A model generated the notes under the pieces. That model was not told where the DNA came from, ran no database searches, and worked only from the letters and a program-made list of their open reading frames with translations. Of a stretch of 64,000 bases of DNA, positions 33,695 through 41,464 are shown piece after piece. A program made the translations under genes and the position numbers. How positions within the stretch are numbered: the first letter of the stretch is position 1; each line of letters opens with the position of its first letter. The stretch lies in the NCBI RefSeq assembly GCF_000092645.1, contig NC_014165.1, positions 2,790,001 through 2,854,000 of the forward strand, in the 5' to 3' direction. The stretch is from Thermobispora bispora DSM 43833 (GTDB lineage: Bacteria > Actinomycetota > Actinomycetes > Streptosporangiales > Streptosporangiaceae).

Positions 33695-35977
33695 CTAGTT
33701 GATGACGACCGGGGCACCGGGGCCCGCGAACTCGACACCGGCGATCCGCTTGGGGCCGTCGGTGCGGACGATCAGCCGGTCGCCGTCCCGGACGGCCGTC
33801 ACCGTGGTGTCCCCGTCGAGATCTCTGATCGTGGTACGGCTCTCGCGCTCGGGCAGGCCGAAGACGACGATCGTGATCGGCGGGTCGTCGGCGACCGTGT
33901 CCCGGGGTTCGGTGACCGGGATCAGCGCGCCGTGCCGTACGAACAGGGGGCACCGGTCGAGCGGCGGCGAGACCGTGATGTAGCGGCCGCCCGTGATCGG
34001 CTCGGCCGTCCAGTAGTCCACCCACACCCCCGCAGGCAGGTAGACCTTCCTGGTGCCGTCGGCCGAGATCATCGGGGCGACGAGCAGGTCGGTCCCGAGC
34101 AGGTACTCCAGGTCCGCCCGCCAGGCGACCGGATCGTCCGGGAAGTCGACGCAGAGCGCGCGCATCATCGGGGTTCCCGTCTCGGCCGCGGTCACGGCCG
34201 CCGAGTAGATGTACGGCATCAGCCGGTAGCGCAGCCGGATCGCCTCGATCGCGGCGCGTTCCGCCTCCGGCGGGAACTCCCACGGCTCGCGGCTGGTGGT
34301 GCCGTGGAACCGGACGAGCGGGGAGAGCGCGCCGAACTGCGCCCACCTGACGTAGAGGTCGGGGGTGGGCGTGCCGGTGAACCCGCCCACGTCGTGGCTC
34401 CAGAAGGGGATGCCGGAGAGCCCGTGCGACAGGCCGCCCCGGATGGTGCTGCCCATCGCCGGGTAGACGGCGTCGACGTCGCCGCTCCACTGAGCGGGGT
34501 GCCGCTGCCCGCCCAGGTACGACGAGCGCGCCCACACCATGCCGTGCCCGGCGAGCTCCCGGGTCACCTCGGCGACCACGTCGTTGAAGAGGAGCGTGTA
34601 GACGTTGTGCAGGTCGGTGCCGGTCATGCCGTTGTGGGCGACGGCGTCGGCCGGGACGCCCTCGGCGAAGTCGGTCTTGAACACGGACACGCCCTCGCGC
34701 AGCCGCTCACGGAGCAGCCCTTTGAACCACTCCACGGCCGCGGGGTTGGTGAAGTCGATGATGCCGCAGGGCGGGTGGGAGCCGTGCCAGCAGTCGGCGA
34801 CGTAGACCTCGCCGTCCGGTCTTCTCAGGAAGTAGCCCTTCGCCGCGGCCTCCTGGAACAGGGGACTGAGGTGGGAGATGTACGGGTTCATCCAGAGGCA
34901 GACCCGGAAGCCCTGCTCCTTGAGCCTAGCGAGCATGCCCACCGGGTCGGGGAAACGCTCCGGATCCCACCGCAGGTCGGACCAGTGGCCCTCGGTCTGC
35001 CAGTAGGTGTCCAGGTGGAGGACGTCGCAGGGGATGCCCTTCTCCCTGATCTTCCTCGCCCGCTCGAGCACCCGCTCCTGGCTGTCGGGGAGGAACCCGG
35101 AGGAGATCCACGTGCCGAACGCCCACTTCGGGGGGAGCACCGGCTTGCCGGTCAGCTCGCCGAACCTGCGGAGCACGTCGGCGGGCGCCGGACCGGCGAT
35201 CACGTAGTAGTCGATGAGGTCGTCCGGCACGATGATCTGCACGGCGCTGTGCGTGGACTGGCAGACATCGAACTCGACCGGCAGGCCGCTGTCGACGAGG
35301 ATCCCGTAGCCCCGGCTCGACAGATAGAACGGCACGTTCTTGTACGCGCGCTGCGACTCCGCGCCGAACGCGTCGAAGTTCCACATCAGCGGGCGCTGGC
35401 CGCGCTTGTCGAGCGGGGTGAACGACTCCCCGAACCCGCAGAACGCCTCGTCCGCCGGGGCGACGAACGTCTCATGGTAGGCGACGGGCACCCCGTCGAC
35501 GAGGGAGCGGCCGAACGGCAGGGTGCGCAGCCGGCCGCTGATGTCCTTGCGGCCCGGATCCTGCTCCACCAGCGTCCGCCCGGCGGGGTCGGTGAAGCGG
35601 ACATTCCACGGGTTGAGCCGGACCTCGGCGCGCAGTGAGCCGGCGTCGAGCACCACCCGCTCGGCGTCGGCCGTCACCACCGCCGCACCGTACCCGCCGG
35701 GGGTGACCATCGTGATCGCCCGCGCGGACCGGGTCCGGGCGTCCGGGTCCTCGGCGAGCCGCACCCGGATCACGCCCTCCCCGGCGACGCTGAGCCGGAC
35801 GACGAGCGTCTCCCCGGCCGAGGTGCCGCCCTTCAGCGTCACGCCCGACCCGTCGGAGGTGATCACCTCCGCGCGGGTCAGCGCCGACAGCCCTTCCTCG
35901 CCGTGCTCGCGGACGGGCAGCTCGGGAGGGTCCGCGACGAAGTACTCACGCGCGATCAGCGGGGGACGGTACGGCAT
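33695..35977 (-). CDS. GH31 alpha-xylosidase (YicI-like)
   Basis: A 760-residue cytoplasmic glycoside hydrolase family 31 enzyme. The nucleophile is Asp436 in VFKTDFAEGVP and the acid/base Asp500 in GGQRHPAQWSGD. Their 64-residue spacing and the sequences around them match YicI-type alpha-xylosidases (Asp416/Asp482) rather than alpha-glucosidases. Other landmarks are CLWMNPYISHLSPLFQEAA, GIPFWSHDVGGF and GLRYRLMPYIYS-like RLRYRLMPYIYSAA. The start is ATG 35977. It is the first gene of a five-gene operon and would remove the alpha-1,6-xylosyl branch from imported xyloglucan oligosaccharides, exposing glucose to GH3 enzymes. Confidence 0.93.
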   Translation of the reverse strand: MPYRPPLIAREYFVADPPELPVREHGEEGLSALTRAEVITSDGSGVTLKGGTSAGETLVVRLSVAGEGVIRVRLAEDPDARTRSARAITMVTPGGYGAAVVTADAERVVLDAGSLRAEVRLNPWNVRFTDPAGRTLVEQDPGRKDISGRLRTLPFGRSLVDGVPVAYHETFVAPADEAFCGFGESFTPLDKRGQRPLMWNFDAFGAESQRAYKNVPFYLSSRGYGILVDSGLPVEFDVCQSTHSAVQIIVPDDLIDYYVIAGPAPADVLRRFGELTGKPVLPPKWAFGTWISSGFLPDSQERVLERARKIREKGIPCDVLHLDTYWQTEGHWSDLRWDPERFPDPVGMLARLKEQGFRVCLWMNPYISHLSPLFQEAAAKGYFLRRPDGEVYVADCWHGSHPPCGIIDFTNPAAVEWFKGLLRERLREGVSVFKTDFAEGVPADAVAHNGMTGTDLHNVYTLLFNDVVAEVTRELAGHGMVWARSSYLGGQRHPAQWSGDVDAVYPAMGSTIRGGLSHGLSGIPFWSHDVGGFTGTPTPDLYVRWAQFGALSPLVRFHGTTSREPWEFPPEAERAAIEAIRLRYRLMPYIYSAAVTAAETGTPMMRALCVDFPDDPVAWRADLEYLLGTDLLVAPMISADGTRKVYLPAGVWVDYWTAEPITGGRYITVSPPLDRCPLFVRHGALIPVTEPRDTVADDPPITIVVFGLPERESRTTIRDLDGDTTVTAVRDGDRLIVRTDGPKRIAGVEFAGPGAPVVIN

Positions 35978-36015
35978 GCACGCGCTCCATGTCAGCCAGC
36001 GACCGGGACGGAATT

Positions 36016-36044
36016 AGTTTGCCGACCATCCCAACAAAGGTCAA
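36016..36044 (-). promoter_or_regulatory. Promoter and ROK-like half-sites of the GH31 operon
   Basis: On the minus strand, -35 TTGACC (36039-36044), a 17-bp spacer and -10 CAAACT (36016-36021). The plus strand reads TTAGTTTG (36014-36021) and CAACAAAGGTCAA (36032-36044), half-sites like those of XylR operators but spaced 10 bp rather than 6. A regulator bound here would cover the -10. Confidence 0.5.
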
Positions 36045-36159
36045 TGGGTCCGTGGCCCGGATCACGGATCGCCGGGAGTGAGCCTTGTTCCATTAATTCC
36101 TATTTGTACGTCTTTAAGGTACTATGACCGAATATTCCAACCAGGAAGGTTTAAGGGGC

Positions 36160-36390
36160 ATGGAGCGGTTCGTCCACGTGATCCCGCTTGACGATGTCAT
36201 AGCGCACGAGGAAACACCGCGGTGCGTGTGCGGTCCGGGCTGCGAGGCCGTGACCGCCGTGGACCTCGGCGAGCCGGCCGCGGCCGCCGACCGGATCGCC
36301 CTGGGCTGGCCGGCCCCCGCCGTCGGCCTCATCTACCACCACTACGCGCTCCAGCCGTGCCACCGCTGGGAGGCGGTCCCCGAGCCGTGA
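36160..36390 (+). CDS. Small conserved protein with VHVIPL...CVCGP motif
   Basis: A 76-residue protein of unknown function. The N-terminal pattern VHVIPLDDVIAHEETPRCVCGPGCE and the end YHHYALQPCHRWEAVPEP match a widespread group of small actinobacterial and actinophage proteins built as VHVVPxxDxxxH...CxCGP...HHxxDGRE. The Cys/His content suggests metal binding. ATG 36160 is preceded by AGGAAGG (36143-36149); an upstream ATG at 36124 is possible. Its upstream region (36065-36150) is strikingly AT-rich for this genome, which may mean a strong promoter or recent arrival. Confidence 0.7.
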   Translation: MERFVHVIPLDDVIAHEETPRCVCGPGCEAVTAVDLGEPAAAADRIALGWPAPAVGLIYHHYALQPCHRWEAVPEP

Positions 36391-36544
36391 CCCGGTACCG
36401 TACCGGCCCTGTCCGGCGCGCGCCCGGCCGTCCGGCACGATCGCACAGCACCGCGCCACGGCCCGGACGAACCGCACCGTCCCGGGGAGGGCACGGCGAC
36501 CTCGCGGAGCGCCCGCCGGCGGCGCGCGCGGCATCGCGGCGGTG

Positions 36545-36787
36545 ATGTCACAGGCGGAGGGCGTGCCCGGTCCTCGGTATGTGACCGGTCACGGCGTCCG
36601 CTCCGACGCCCTCGTGGCGGAGTTCCACGCGCTGCGCCCCGCCTGCACGGCGTCGCCGATGAGCTGGTCGGCCGCCTCGACGAGGCCGAGGACGCGGTAC
36701 CGGACGCTTGGGTGCGGCTGCGGCGCACGGCGCCCGGCGCGATCCGTGACGTCGCCGGATGGCCGGCGGTCACCGTCTCCCGGCGGC
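36545..36787 (+). pseudogene. Remnant of an ECF sigma factor (SigJ-like) region 2
   Basis: One frame reads SDALVAEFHALRP up to about 36640; the next frame then continues RLHGVADELVGRLDEAEDAV, followed by PDAWVRLRRTAPGAIRDVAGWPAVTVSRRR to about 36790. Joined, these match region 2 of SigJ-type ECF factors (FExHRPRLxxxAYRLLGSxxEAEDAVQDAWLRLxR..IRDLAGWLTTVVSR). A one-base loss in a C-run near 36638-36640 breaks the frame. The gene is cut off at the end of the convergent nitronate monooxygenase gene, and region 4 is missing. A 407-bp space is thus explained as decayed coding DNA. Confidence 0.65.
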
Positions 36788-36797
36788 GGACGGCCGA

Positions 36798-37814
36798 TCA
36801 GCAGAGCCCGGCCACGATCTCGGCGGCGGGGGCGGCGGTGATGCGCCGGAACCCGGTACCGGCCCAGATGTTCGTGCCGTGCGGATCCCCCGCACGCGCC
36901 GCCGCGGCCCGCAGCGGAGCCGTCAGATGGTGCACCTGCGGGTAGCCCAGCGGGGCCTCGGCGTCGTGCTCGTCGATGAACCGGTTGCGCAGGCCGCGCG
37001 CGTACCGGCCCGAGAACGCCTTGGTCACGACGGTCTCGGTGAACCGCGGATCGGTGAGCGCGGAGCGCTGCACCGCCGAGGTGCCGGCCTCGCCGGCGAG
37101 CAGGAACGCGGTGCCGCACTGGGCGGCTACCGCCCCGGCGGCGAGCACCCGCGCCACGCCGTCGGCGTCGACCAGCCCGCCCGCGGCGGCCACCGGCACG
37201 TCGACCGCGGCCCGCACCGCGGCCAGCAACCGGTCCAGCGGCTCGGGGTTCGGGGTGGCCAGCGGGTCGAAGGTGGCCCGGTGCCCGCCCGCGTCGGGCC
37301 CCTGCACCACCAGCGCGTCCACCCCGGCCGCCACCGCGCGGCGCGCCTCCTCGGCGGAGGTGACCGAGCCGACCGTGGTGATGCCGGCGGCGCGCAGCCG
37401 GGCGCACTCGGCCGCCGAGGCCACCCCGAAGGTGAACGACACCACCTCCGGGCGCAGCTCGGCGACCACGTCGAGCTTGGCCGCCCAGGCGTCGTCGTCG
37501 AACCGGGGCTCACCGGGCTCGGCGCCGTACCGGCGCGCCTCCCCGGCGAGCGCGGCGGCGTAGCGCGCGAGCTCGGCGCCGGTGACCGTGCTCGGCTGCG
37601 GCACGAAGAGGTTCACCCCCAGCGGCCCGGTGGTGAGCTTCCGGGCGGCGCTGATCCGCTCGGCCAGCGCCTCGGCGGAGAGGTAACCGGCCGCCAGGAA
37701 CCCCAGCCCGCCGGCGTTCGACACGGCGGCGGCGAGCTCGGGGGTGGACGGGCCGCCGGCCATCGGGGCGGCCACCACCGGCCGGTCCAGGTCACGGAAG
37801 TCGAAGCGAGCCAT
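36798..37814 (-). CDS. Nitronate monooxygenase-like FMN protein
   Basis: A 338-residue TIM-barrel flavoprotein of the 2-nitropropane dioxygenase family. It has VVAAPMAGGPSTPELAAAVSNAGGLGFLAAGY at the N-terminus and VVSFTFGVAS. The FMN phosphate loop follows with VQGPDAGGHRA, VPVAAAGGLVDADGVARVLAAGAVAAQCGTAFLLA. The His in GGH is the family's catalytic base. It would oxidise alkyl nitronates or propionate-3-nitronate. The start is ATG 37814 with GGAGG about 10 nt upstream. There are no clear operon partners; its 3' end replaces the 3' half of an ECF sigma remnant. Confidence 0.9.
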   Translation of the reverse strand: MARFDFRDLDRPVVAAPMAGGPSTPELAAAVSNAGGLGFLAAGYLSAEALAERISAARKLTTGPLGVNLFVPQPSTVTGAELARYAAALAGEARRYGAEPGEPRFDDDAWAAKLDVVAELRPEVVSFTFGVASAAECARLRAAGITTVGSVTSAEEARRAVAAGVDALVVQGPDAGGHRATFDPLATPNPEPLDRLLAAVRAAVDVPVAAAGGLVDADGVARVLAAGAVAAQCGTAFLLAGEAGTSAVQRSALTDPRFTETVVTKAFSGRYARGLRNRFIDEHDAEAPLGYPQVHHLTAPLRAAAARAGDPHGTNIWAGTGFRRITAAPAAEIVAGLC

Positions 37815-37882
37815 CAGCGCACCGCCTCCCTCATCAGGCCTCTGCCCCACCAGTGCCGTGCCAGACGGTACTCCTGCCCGGC

Positions 37883-38030
37883 CGCGTGCCATGGGGCGGG
37901 GTCACCCCTGGGACCCCTCCAGTGCGTCTGGTCACTCCCCGCGTGCCGTACGGGCGGGCCGCCCGTGGGACCACCTCTGGTACCCGCAGTCACTCCCGCG
38001 TGCCGTCCGGGCGGGTCACCGGGCGGCCGG
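37883..38030. repeat. Imperfect 57-bp tandem repeat, about 2.5 copies
   Basis: The 8-mer CGCGTGCC starts exactly at 37883, 37940 and 37997. It is followed each time by a GGGCGGG core and a GGTCAC/GGCCGC arm; copies 1 and 2 also share GTGGGACC-like and GTCACTCC segments. It sits in a 718-bp gene-free space (37815-38532) that otherwise shows only G/C-rich filler and a CCGGGCATGCCGGGGCG element at 38343. Confidence 0.6.
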
Positions 38031-38421
38031 GCGGGGTCCCCCGCCGGCCCGGCCGCGCCGCGGAAGAGGCGTCGCGGACGGCCGCGCCCGGAGGTTCATC
38101 GCGGCCTCGGGTCGTCGCCGCCGGCCCGACCGGCCCTGGCCGGCTCCCCGCGGCCGGTGCGCTCGCCCGCCGGGATCCGACGCCGGCCTGCTCCCGTGGC
38201 TGCGGCCGGTCGTGAAGTGCTTCCTCGGGCTCGGCCCGCTCTCCCGCCGTGGCGAGCGAGAAGGTCGTGGGGGGCGGCGCGCCGCCACGGACGCGGCGGT
38301 GCCGTACCGGGCATGGGGCGCGGGTCGCGGTGGCGGCGGCCGCCGGGCATGCCGGGGCGCCGAAACACCTTGATCAACTCGGGCGGGTCCAGGATAAGAT
38401 CACAAAGCGGTATCGCGGACC

Positions 38422-38442
38422 CCGGTCAAAGTTCCTGACCGG
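38422..38442. promoter_or_regulatory. Inverted repeat upstream of the small gene at 38533
   Basis: CCGGTCA, 7-nt spacer AAGTTCC, TGACCGG: perfect 7-bp arms. It lies 91-111 bp upstream of the start and just ahead of an AT-rich promoter-like stretch (38443-38512). This is an operator-like geometry. Confidence 0.45.
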
Positions 38443-38532
38443 TGCCTTAGTACGCTTAACACCCGTTTTACGACACCACCATCAGTATCACTTCGTAACA
38501 GACGACGCGACATGACGATCGGGGGACCAAGA

Positions 38533-38700
38533 ATGCGCAGGGTGGTGCCGTCGCACGCCAAGGTGAGGGACATCACGACCGCTGCCCGCCGTAGGCCGCG
38601 GCGCGACGAGGGCGAGAACGTCATCGATCTGCGCGCCTACGCGGGCCGGAACGTCATCCGCTTCCCCCGTACCCCGGGCCGCCCGACCCCGGCCGCCTGA
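38533..38700 (+). CDS. Small basic protein
   Basis: A 55-residue Arg-rich protein (MRRVVPSHAKVRDITTAARRRPRR, then ENVIDLRAYAGRNVIRFPR). It is not a family I recognise. Support comes from a GGGGGACC ribosome site 6-7 nt before ATG 38533, an AT-rich promoter-like leader and a patterned C-terminal half with two N-V-I repeats. An in-frame ATG at 38512 is the alternative start. It may be a nucleic-acid-binding or export-signal-like peptide; this is only moderately sure to be a gene. Confidence 0.5.
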   Translation: MRRVVPSHAKVRDITTAARRRPRRDEGENVIDLRAYAGRNVIRFPRTPGRPTPAA

Positions 38701-38902
38701 GACCGGGGCGCCTGAGAACGGGTCGTCTTAGACCGGGGCGCCTGAGAGCGCGCGTGATCACCGGCCGGCGCTGCGGCGCCGGCCCGGCGGCCGGACCCCT
38801 CGGCGATGACGCCCGGCCACGTCCCCGCGGGGCCCCGCCCGGCCGCATCCCTCTCTCACCAACCGCAGCCGTGCGGACGGTTCGATGGTGCAGGATGGAC
38901 CC

Positions 38903-39337
38903 ATGACCCCATCCCCTCCCGTGGTCCGGCCGGATCGGCAGCTCGTCGAAGAGATCCTCAACGAGCTGGAGCTCGGCTACACCGTGGACTCGGAAGGGGA
39001 TCTGGCGATCGCCACGCCGCAGCTCACGGTGTACTTCCTCTTCGGCCAGGAGGGCGCGCTGTTCACGGTGCGCACCTTTTATGAAAGGAAGTTCTCGGTC
39101 GCGGACAAGCCGAAACTGCTCACCGCGCTCAACGAGTGGAACGTGGACACCGTCTGGCCGAAGGTCTACGCCTACACCCAGGACAACGGGGTGGTCCGGG
39201 TGATCGGCGACTCCCAGCTCTACTGCGGCGCCGGGGTGACCAGGGAGCACCTCACCACGGTGATCGCCCACTGGACGCGATCCGCGATCCGGTTCCACCG
39301 CTGGCTCACCGACCGCCTCGCGTACGAGATCGGCTGA
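38903..39337 (+). CDS. YbjN-domain protein
   Basis: A 144-residue protein with the YbjN / type III secretion chaperone-like fold. It has a helix (QLVEEILNELELGYTVD), strands (GDLAIATPQLTVYFLFGQEGALFTVRTFYE) and a second helical part (LLTALNEWNVDTVWPKVYAYTQD, REHLTTVIAHWTRSAIRFHRWL). The family is common in actinomycetes without a settled function. ATG 38903 is chosen; ATG 38885 is in frame and possible. It stands alone and is followed by a repeat-bearing space before nei2. Confidence 0.85.
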   Translation: MTPSPPVVRPDRQLVEEILNELELGYTVDSEGDLAIATPQLTVYFLFGQEGALFTVRTFYERKFSVADKPKLLTALNEWNVDTVWPKVYAYTQDNGVVRVIGDSQLYCGAGVTREHLTTVIAHWTRSAIRFHRWLTDRLAYEIG

Positions 39338-39380
39338 GCCACCGGCGGCGCACCCGGGCGCCCATCGGGCGGACGGACGG

Positions 39381-39463
39381 CCCACCGGGCATACCGGGCG
39401 CTCGCCGGGCACACCAGGCGCTCAGCGGGCATACCGGGCGCGCCCACCGGGCATGCCGGGGCG
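39381..39463. repeat. About 20-bp degenerate tandem repeat, four copies
   Basis: Units of the form CACCGGGCATACCGGGCGCT recur at about 39382, 39403, 39422 and 39445 with substitutions. The last copy contains CCGGGCATGCCGGGGCG, identical to 38343-38359, so the element is also dispersed. Confidence 0.6.
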
Positions 39464-39518
39464 GCCGGTCACCGGCATATCCGATAGGGTGGGGATCTCC
39501 CTCCCTGAACCGACATCG

Positions 39519-40328
39519 ATGCCAGAAGGACACATCATCCACCGGCTCGCCGCCGAGTACGCCCGGTCCTTCGCCGGCGGCCCGGTCGCGGTGAGCAGCC
39601 CGCAGGGCAAGTTCTCCGACAGTGCCGCGCTGCTGGACGGGCAGCGGATGCACGGCACCGACGCCCACGGCAAGCACCTGTTCCTCGGTTTCGGCCCGCT
39701 CGGCTGGGTGCGGATCCACCTCGGCCTCTACGGCAAGGTCACCTTCGGCGACGACCCGGCCCCGGCGCCGGTCGGTGCGGTACGGCTCCGCCTGGCCGGC
39801 GGCGGCCGCTGGGCCGACCTGCGCGGCCCGGCCGCGTGCGAGCTGATCACCGATGAGGAGAAGCGGGCGGTGCACGCCCGCCTCGGCCCCGACCCGCTGC
39901 GGGACGGCGACGACCCGGAGCGCGCCTGGGCCCGGATCTCCCGGTCCCGGGCGCCGATCGCCGCGCTCCTCCTGGACCAGCGGGTGATCGCCGGGGTGGG
40001 CAACGTCTACCGGGCCGAGGTGCTCTTCCGGCACGGCATCGACCCGTACCGGCCGGGGTGCGAGCTCACCCGGGCCGAGTGGGAGGCCCTCTGGTCCGAC
40101 CTGGCCGGGCTGATGCGCCAGGGGGTGGCGAACGGCCGGATCGACACGGTCCGGCCCGAGCACACGCCCGAGGCGATGGGCCGGCCGCCCCGGGTCGACG
40201 ACCACGGGGGCGAGGTCTACGTCTACCGCCGGGCCGGATCCCCCTGCCACGTCTGCGGCGCCGAGATCCGCACCGCGGAGCTGGAGTCGCGCAACCTCTA
40301 CTGGTGCCCGGCCTGCCAGCGGCGCTGA
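39519..40328 (+). CDS. nei2: DNA glycosylase/AP lyase, Nei2 (endonuclease VIII) type
   Basis: A 269-residue base-excision repair enzyme of the Fpg/Nei family. The mature N-terminus PEGHIIHRLA gives catalytic Pro2 and Glu3. HGKHLFLGF holds the conserved Lys loop region. The helix-two-turn-helix is DQRVIAGVGNVYRAEVLF. The C-terminal zinc finger is CHVCG...YWCPAC. PEGH and this finger fit actinobacterial Nei2, which removes oxidised pyrimidines. The start is ATG 39519. A TAGGGT -10 box at 39485-39490 would give a leader of about 20 nt. It converges on the LysR gene. Confidence 0.92.
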   Translation: MPEGHIIHRLAAEYARSFAGGPVAVSSPQGKFSDSAALLDGQRMHGTDAHGKHLFLGFGPLGWVRIHLGLYGKVTFGDDPAPAPVGAVRLRLAGGGRWADLRGPAACELITDEEKRAVHARLGPDPLRDGDDPERAWARISRSRAPIAALLLDQRVIAGVGNVYRAEVLFRHGIDPYRPGCELTRAEWEALWSDLAGLMRQGVANGRIDTVRPEHTPEAMGRPPRVDDHGGEVYVYRRAGSPCHVCGAEIRTAELESRNLYWCPACQRR

Positions 40329-40380
40329 CCCGGGTCGCGGCGCCCGGCGGCGGCATTCCCCGGCGGCGCCCCGGCGGCGG

Positions 40381-41331
40381 TCACCACCCGGCGGCGCTCT
40401 CCTGCAGGTGGGCGCGCACGGCCTCCACGGCCGGGTGCGGGACCGCGGAGGAGCGCCAGGCCAGGTAGAAGGTGTTGATCGGCGGGTCCTCGGGCTCGTG
40501 GAGGATGACGAGCCGCCCGGCGTCGAGCAGATCGCCGATCAGGTAGCGGGGCAGCACGGTGTAGCCGGCGCCCGCGGCGCAGGCGGCGGCGACCGCGCGC
40601 AGGTCCGCGACGACCACCGCGGGCGGCGCGTGCGGCGCGGGGCGGCCGAAGACGTGCCGCCAGTAGCGGCGCAGGATCGGGAGCTCCTCGCTATAGGCGA
40701 CCACCGGGAGGTTGGCCAGCACGGCCGCCGGGTCGGCGGCGAGCCGGTCGCGGTCGAGGCCGGCGGCGAGCTCCGGGGAGGCGACGAGGACGAACTCCTC
40801 ATCGGCGATCGGCACCCCGGTGATGGCCCGGCCCCGTGGGCGGATCGTGGAGACGACCAGGTCCAGGCCGCCGCCCGCCAGCTCGGCCAGCAGGTCGTCG
40901 GCGAGGCCGGTGGTGACCCGTACCCGCAGCCCGCGCGGATAGAGCCCGGCGAGCGACGGCAGCACCCGGACGGCGGTGAGCTCGGGCGGGCCGCCGAGCA
41001 GCACCGTGCGGGTGAACGGGGACTCGTCCGTGGTCACGGCCTCGTTGAGCGCCGCGGTCAGCGCGTCGAGGTGCGGGCCGATGCGGAGGGCGAGCTCGTC
41101 TCCGGCGGCGGTGGGCGTCAGGCCCCGGCCGGCCCGGTGGAAGAGGGTGACGCCGAGCCGCCGCTCCAGCCGCCGGATCTGGGAGGTCACCCCGGGCTGC
41201 GACAGGCCCAGCTCGGCCGCCGCCTTCGTCATGGAGCCCGCGCGGTGCGCGGCGAGGAACGTGCGCAGCAGCGTCAGGTCGATGTCGTCGGCGCGGAGGG
41301 CCGGCGGGGGCGGGTGATGGGGGTCCGGCAT
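40381..41331 (-). CDS. LysR-family transcriptional regulator
   Basis: A 316-residue regulator. The winged helix is LTLLRTFLAAHRAGSMTKAAAELGLSQPGVTSQIRRLERRLGVTLFHR (about 19-65). The inducer-binding domain follows (TRTVLLGGPPELTAVRVLPSL). It is divergent from a DJ-1/PfpI gene, the usual LysR arrangement, with a perfect palindrome overlapping its own leader. It likely controls both genes. The start is ATG 41331. Confidence 0.9.
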   Translation of the reverse strand: MPDPHHPPPPALRADDIDLTLLRTFLAAHRAGSMTKAAAELGLSQPGVTSQIRRLERRLGVTLFHRAGRGLTPTAAGDELALRIGPHLDALTAALNEAVTTDESPFTRTVLLGGPPELTAVRVLPSLAGLYPRGLRVRVTTGLADDLLAELAGGGLDLVVSTIRPRGRAITGVPIADEEFVLVASPELAAGLDRDRLAADPAAVLANLPVVAYSEELPILRRYWRHVFGRPAPHAPPAVVVADLRAVAAACAAGAGYTVLPRYLIGDLLDAGRLVILHEPEDPPINTFYLAWRSSAVPHPAVEAVRAHLQESAAGW

Positions 41332-41343
41332 GCCGCTCGACCT

Positions 41344-41357
41344 ATCACGATCGTGAT
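41344..41357. promoter_or_regulatory. Palindromic site in the LysR/DJ-1 divergent region
   Basis: ATCACGATCGTGAT is a perfect 14-bp palindrome ending 13 bp upstream of the LysR ATG, so binding there would block its expression. It fits a LysR T-N11-A type site approximately. Confidence 0.55.
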
Positions 41358-41464
41358 GAGCGGTGCAAGTGATGGTTGTTGGACTGTGATATCGGCGGTG
41401 GGTCATCCTCACCCACGGGCCGGATCCCGTTCGTCCCGGTCCGCCGGAGTGAAGGGAGAGAGTG

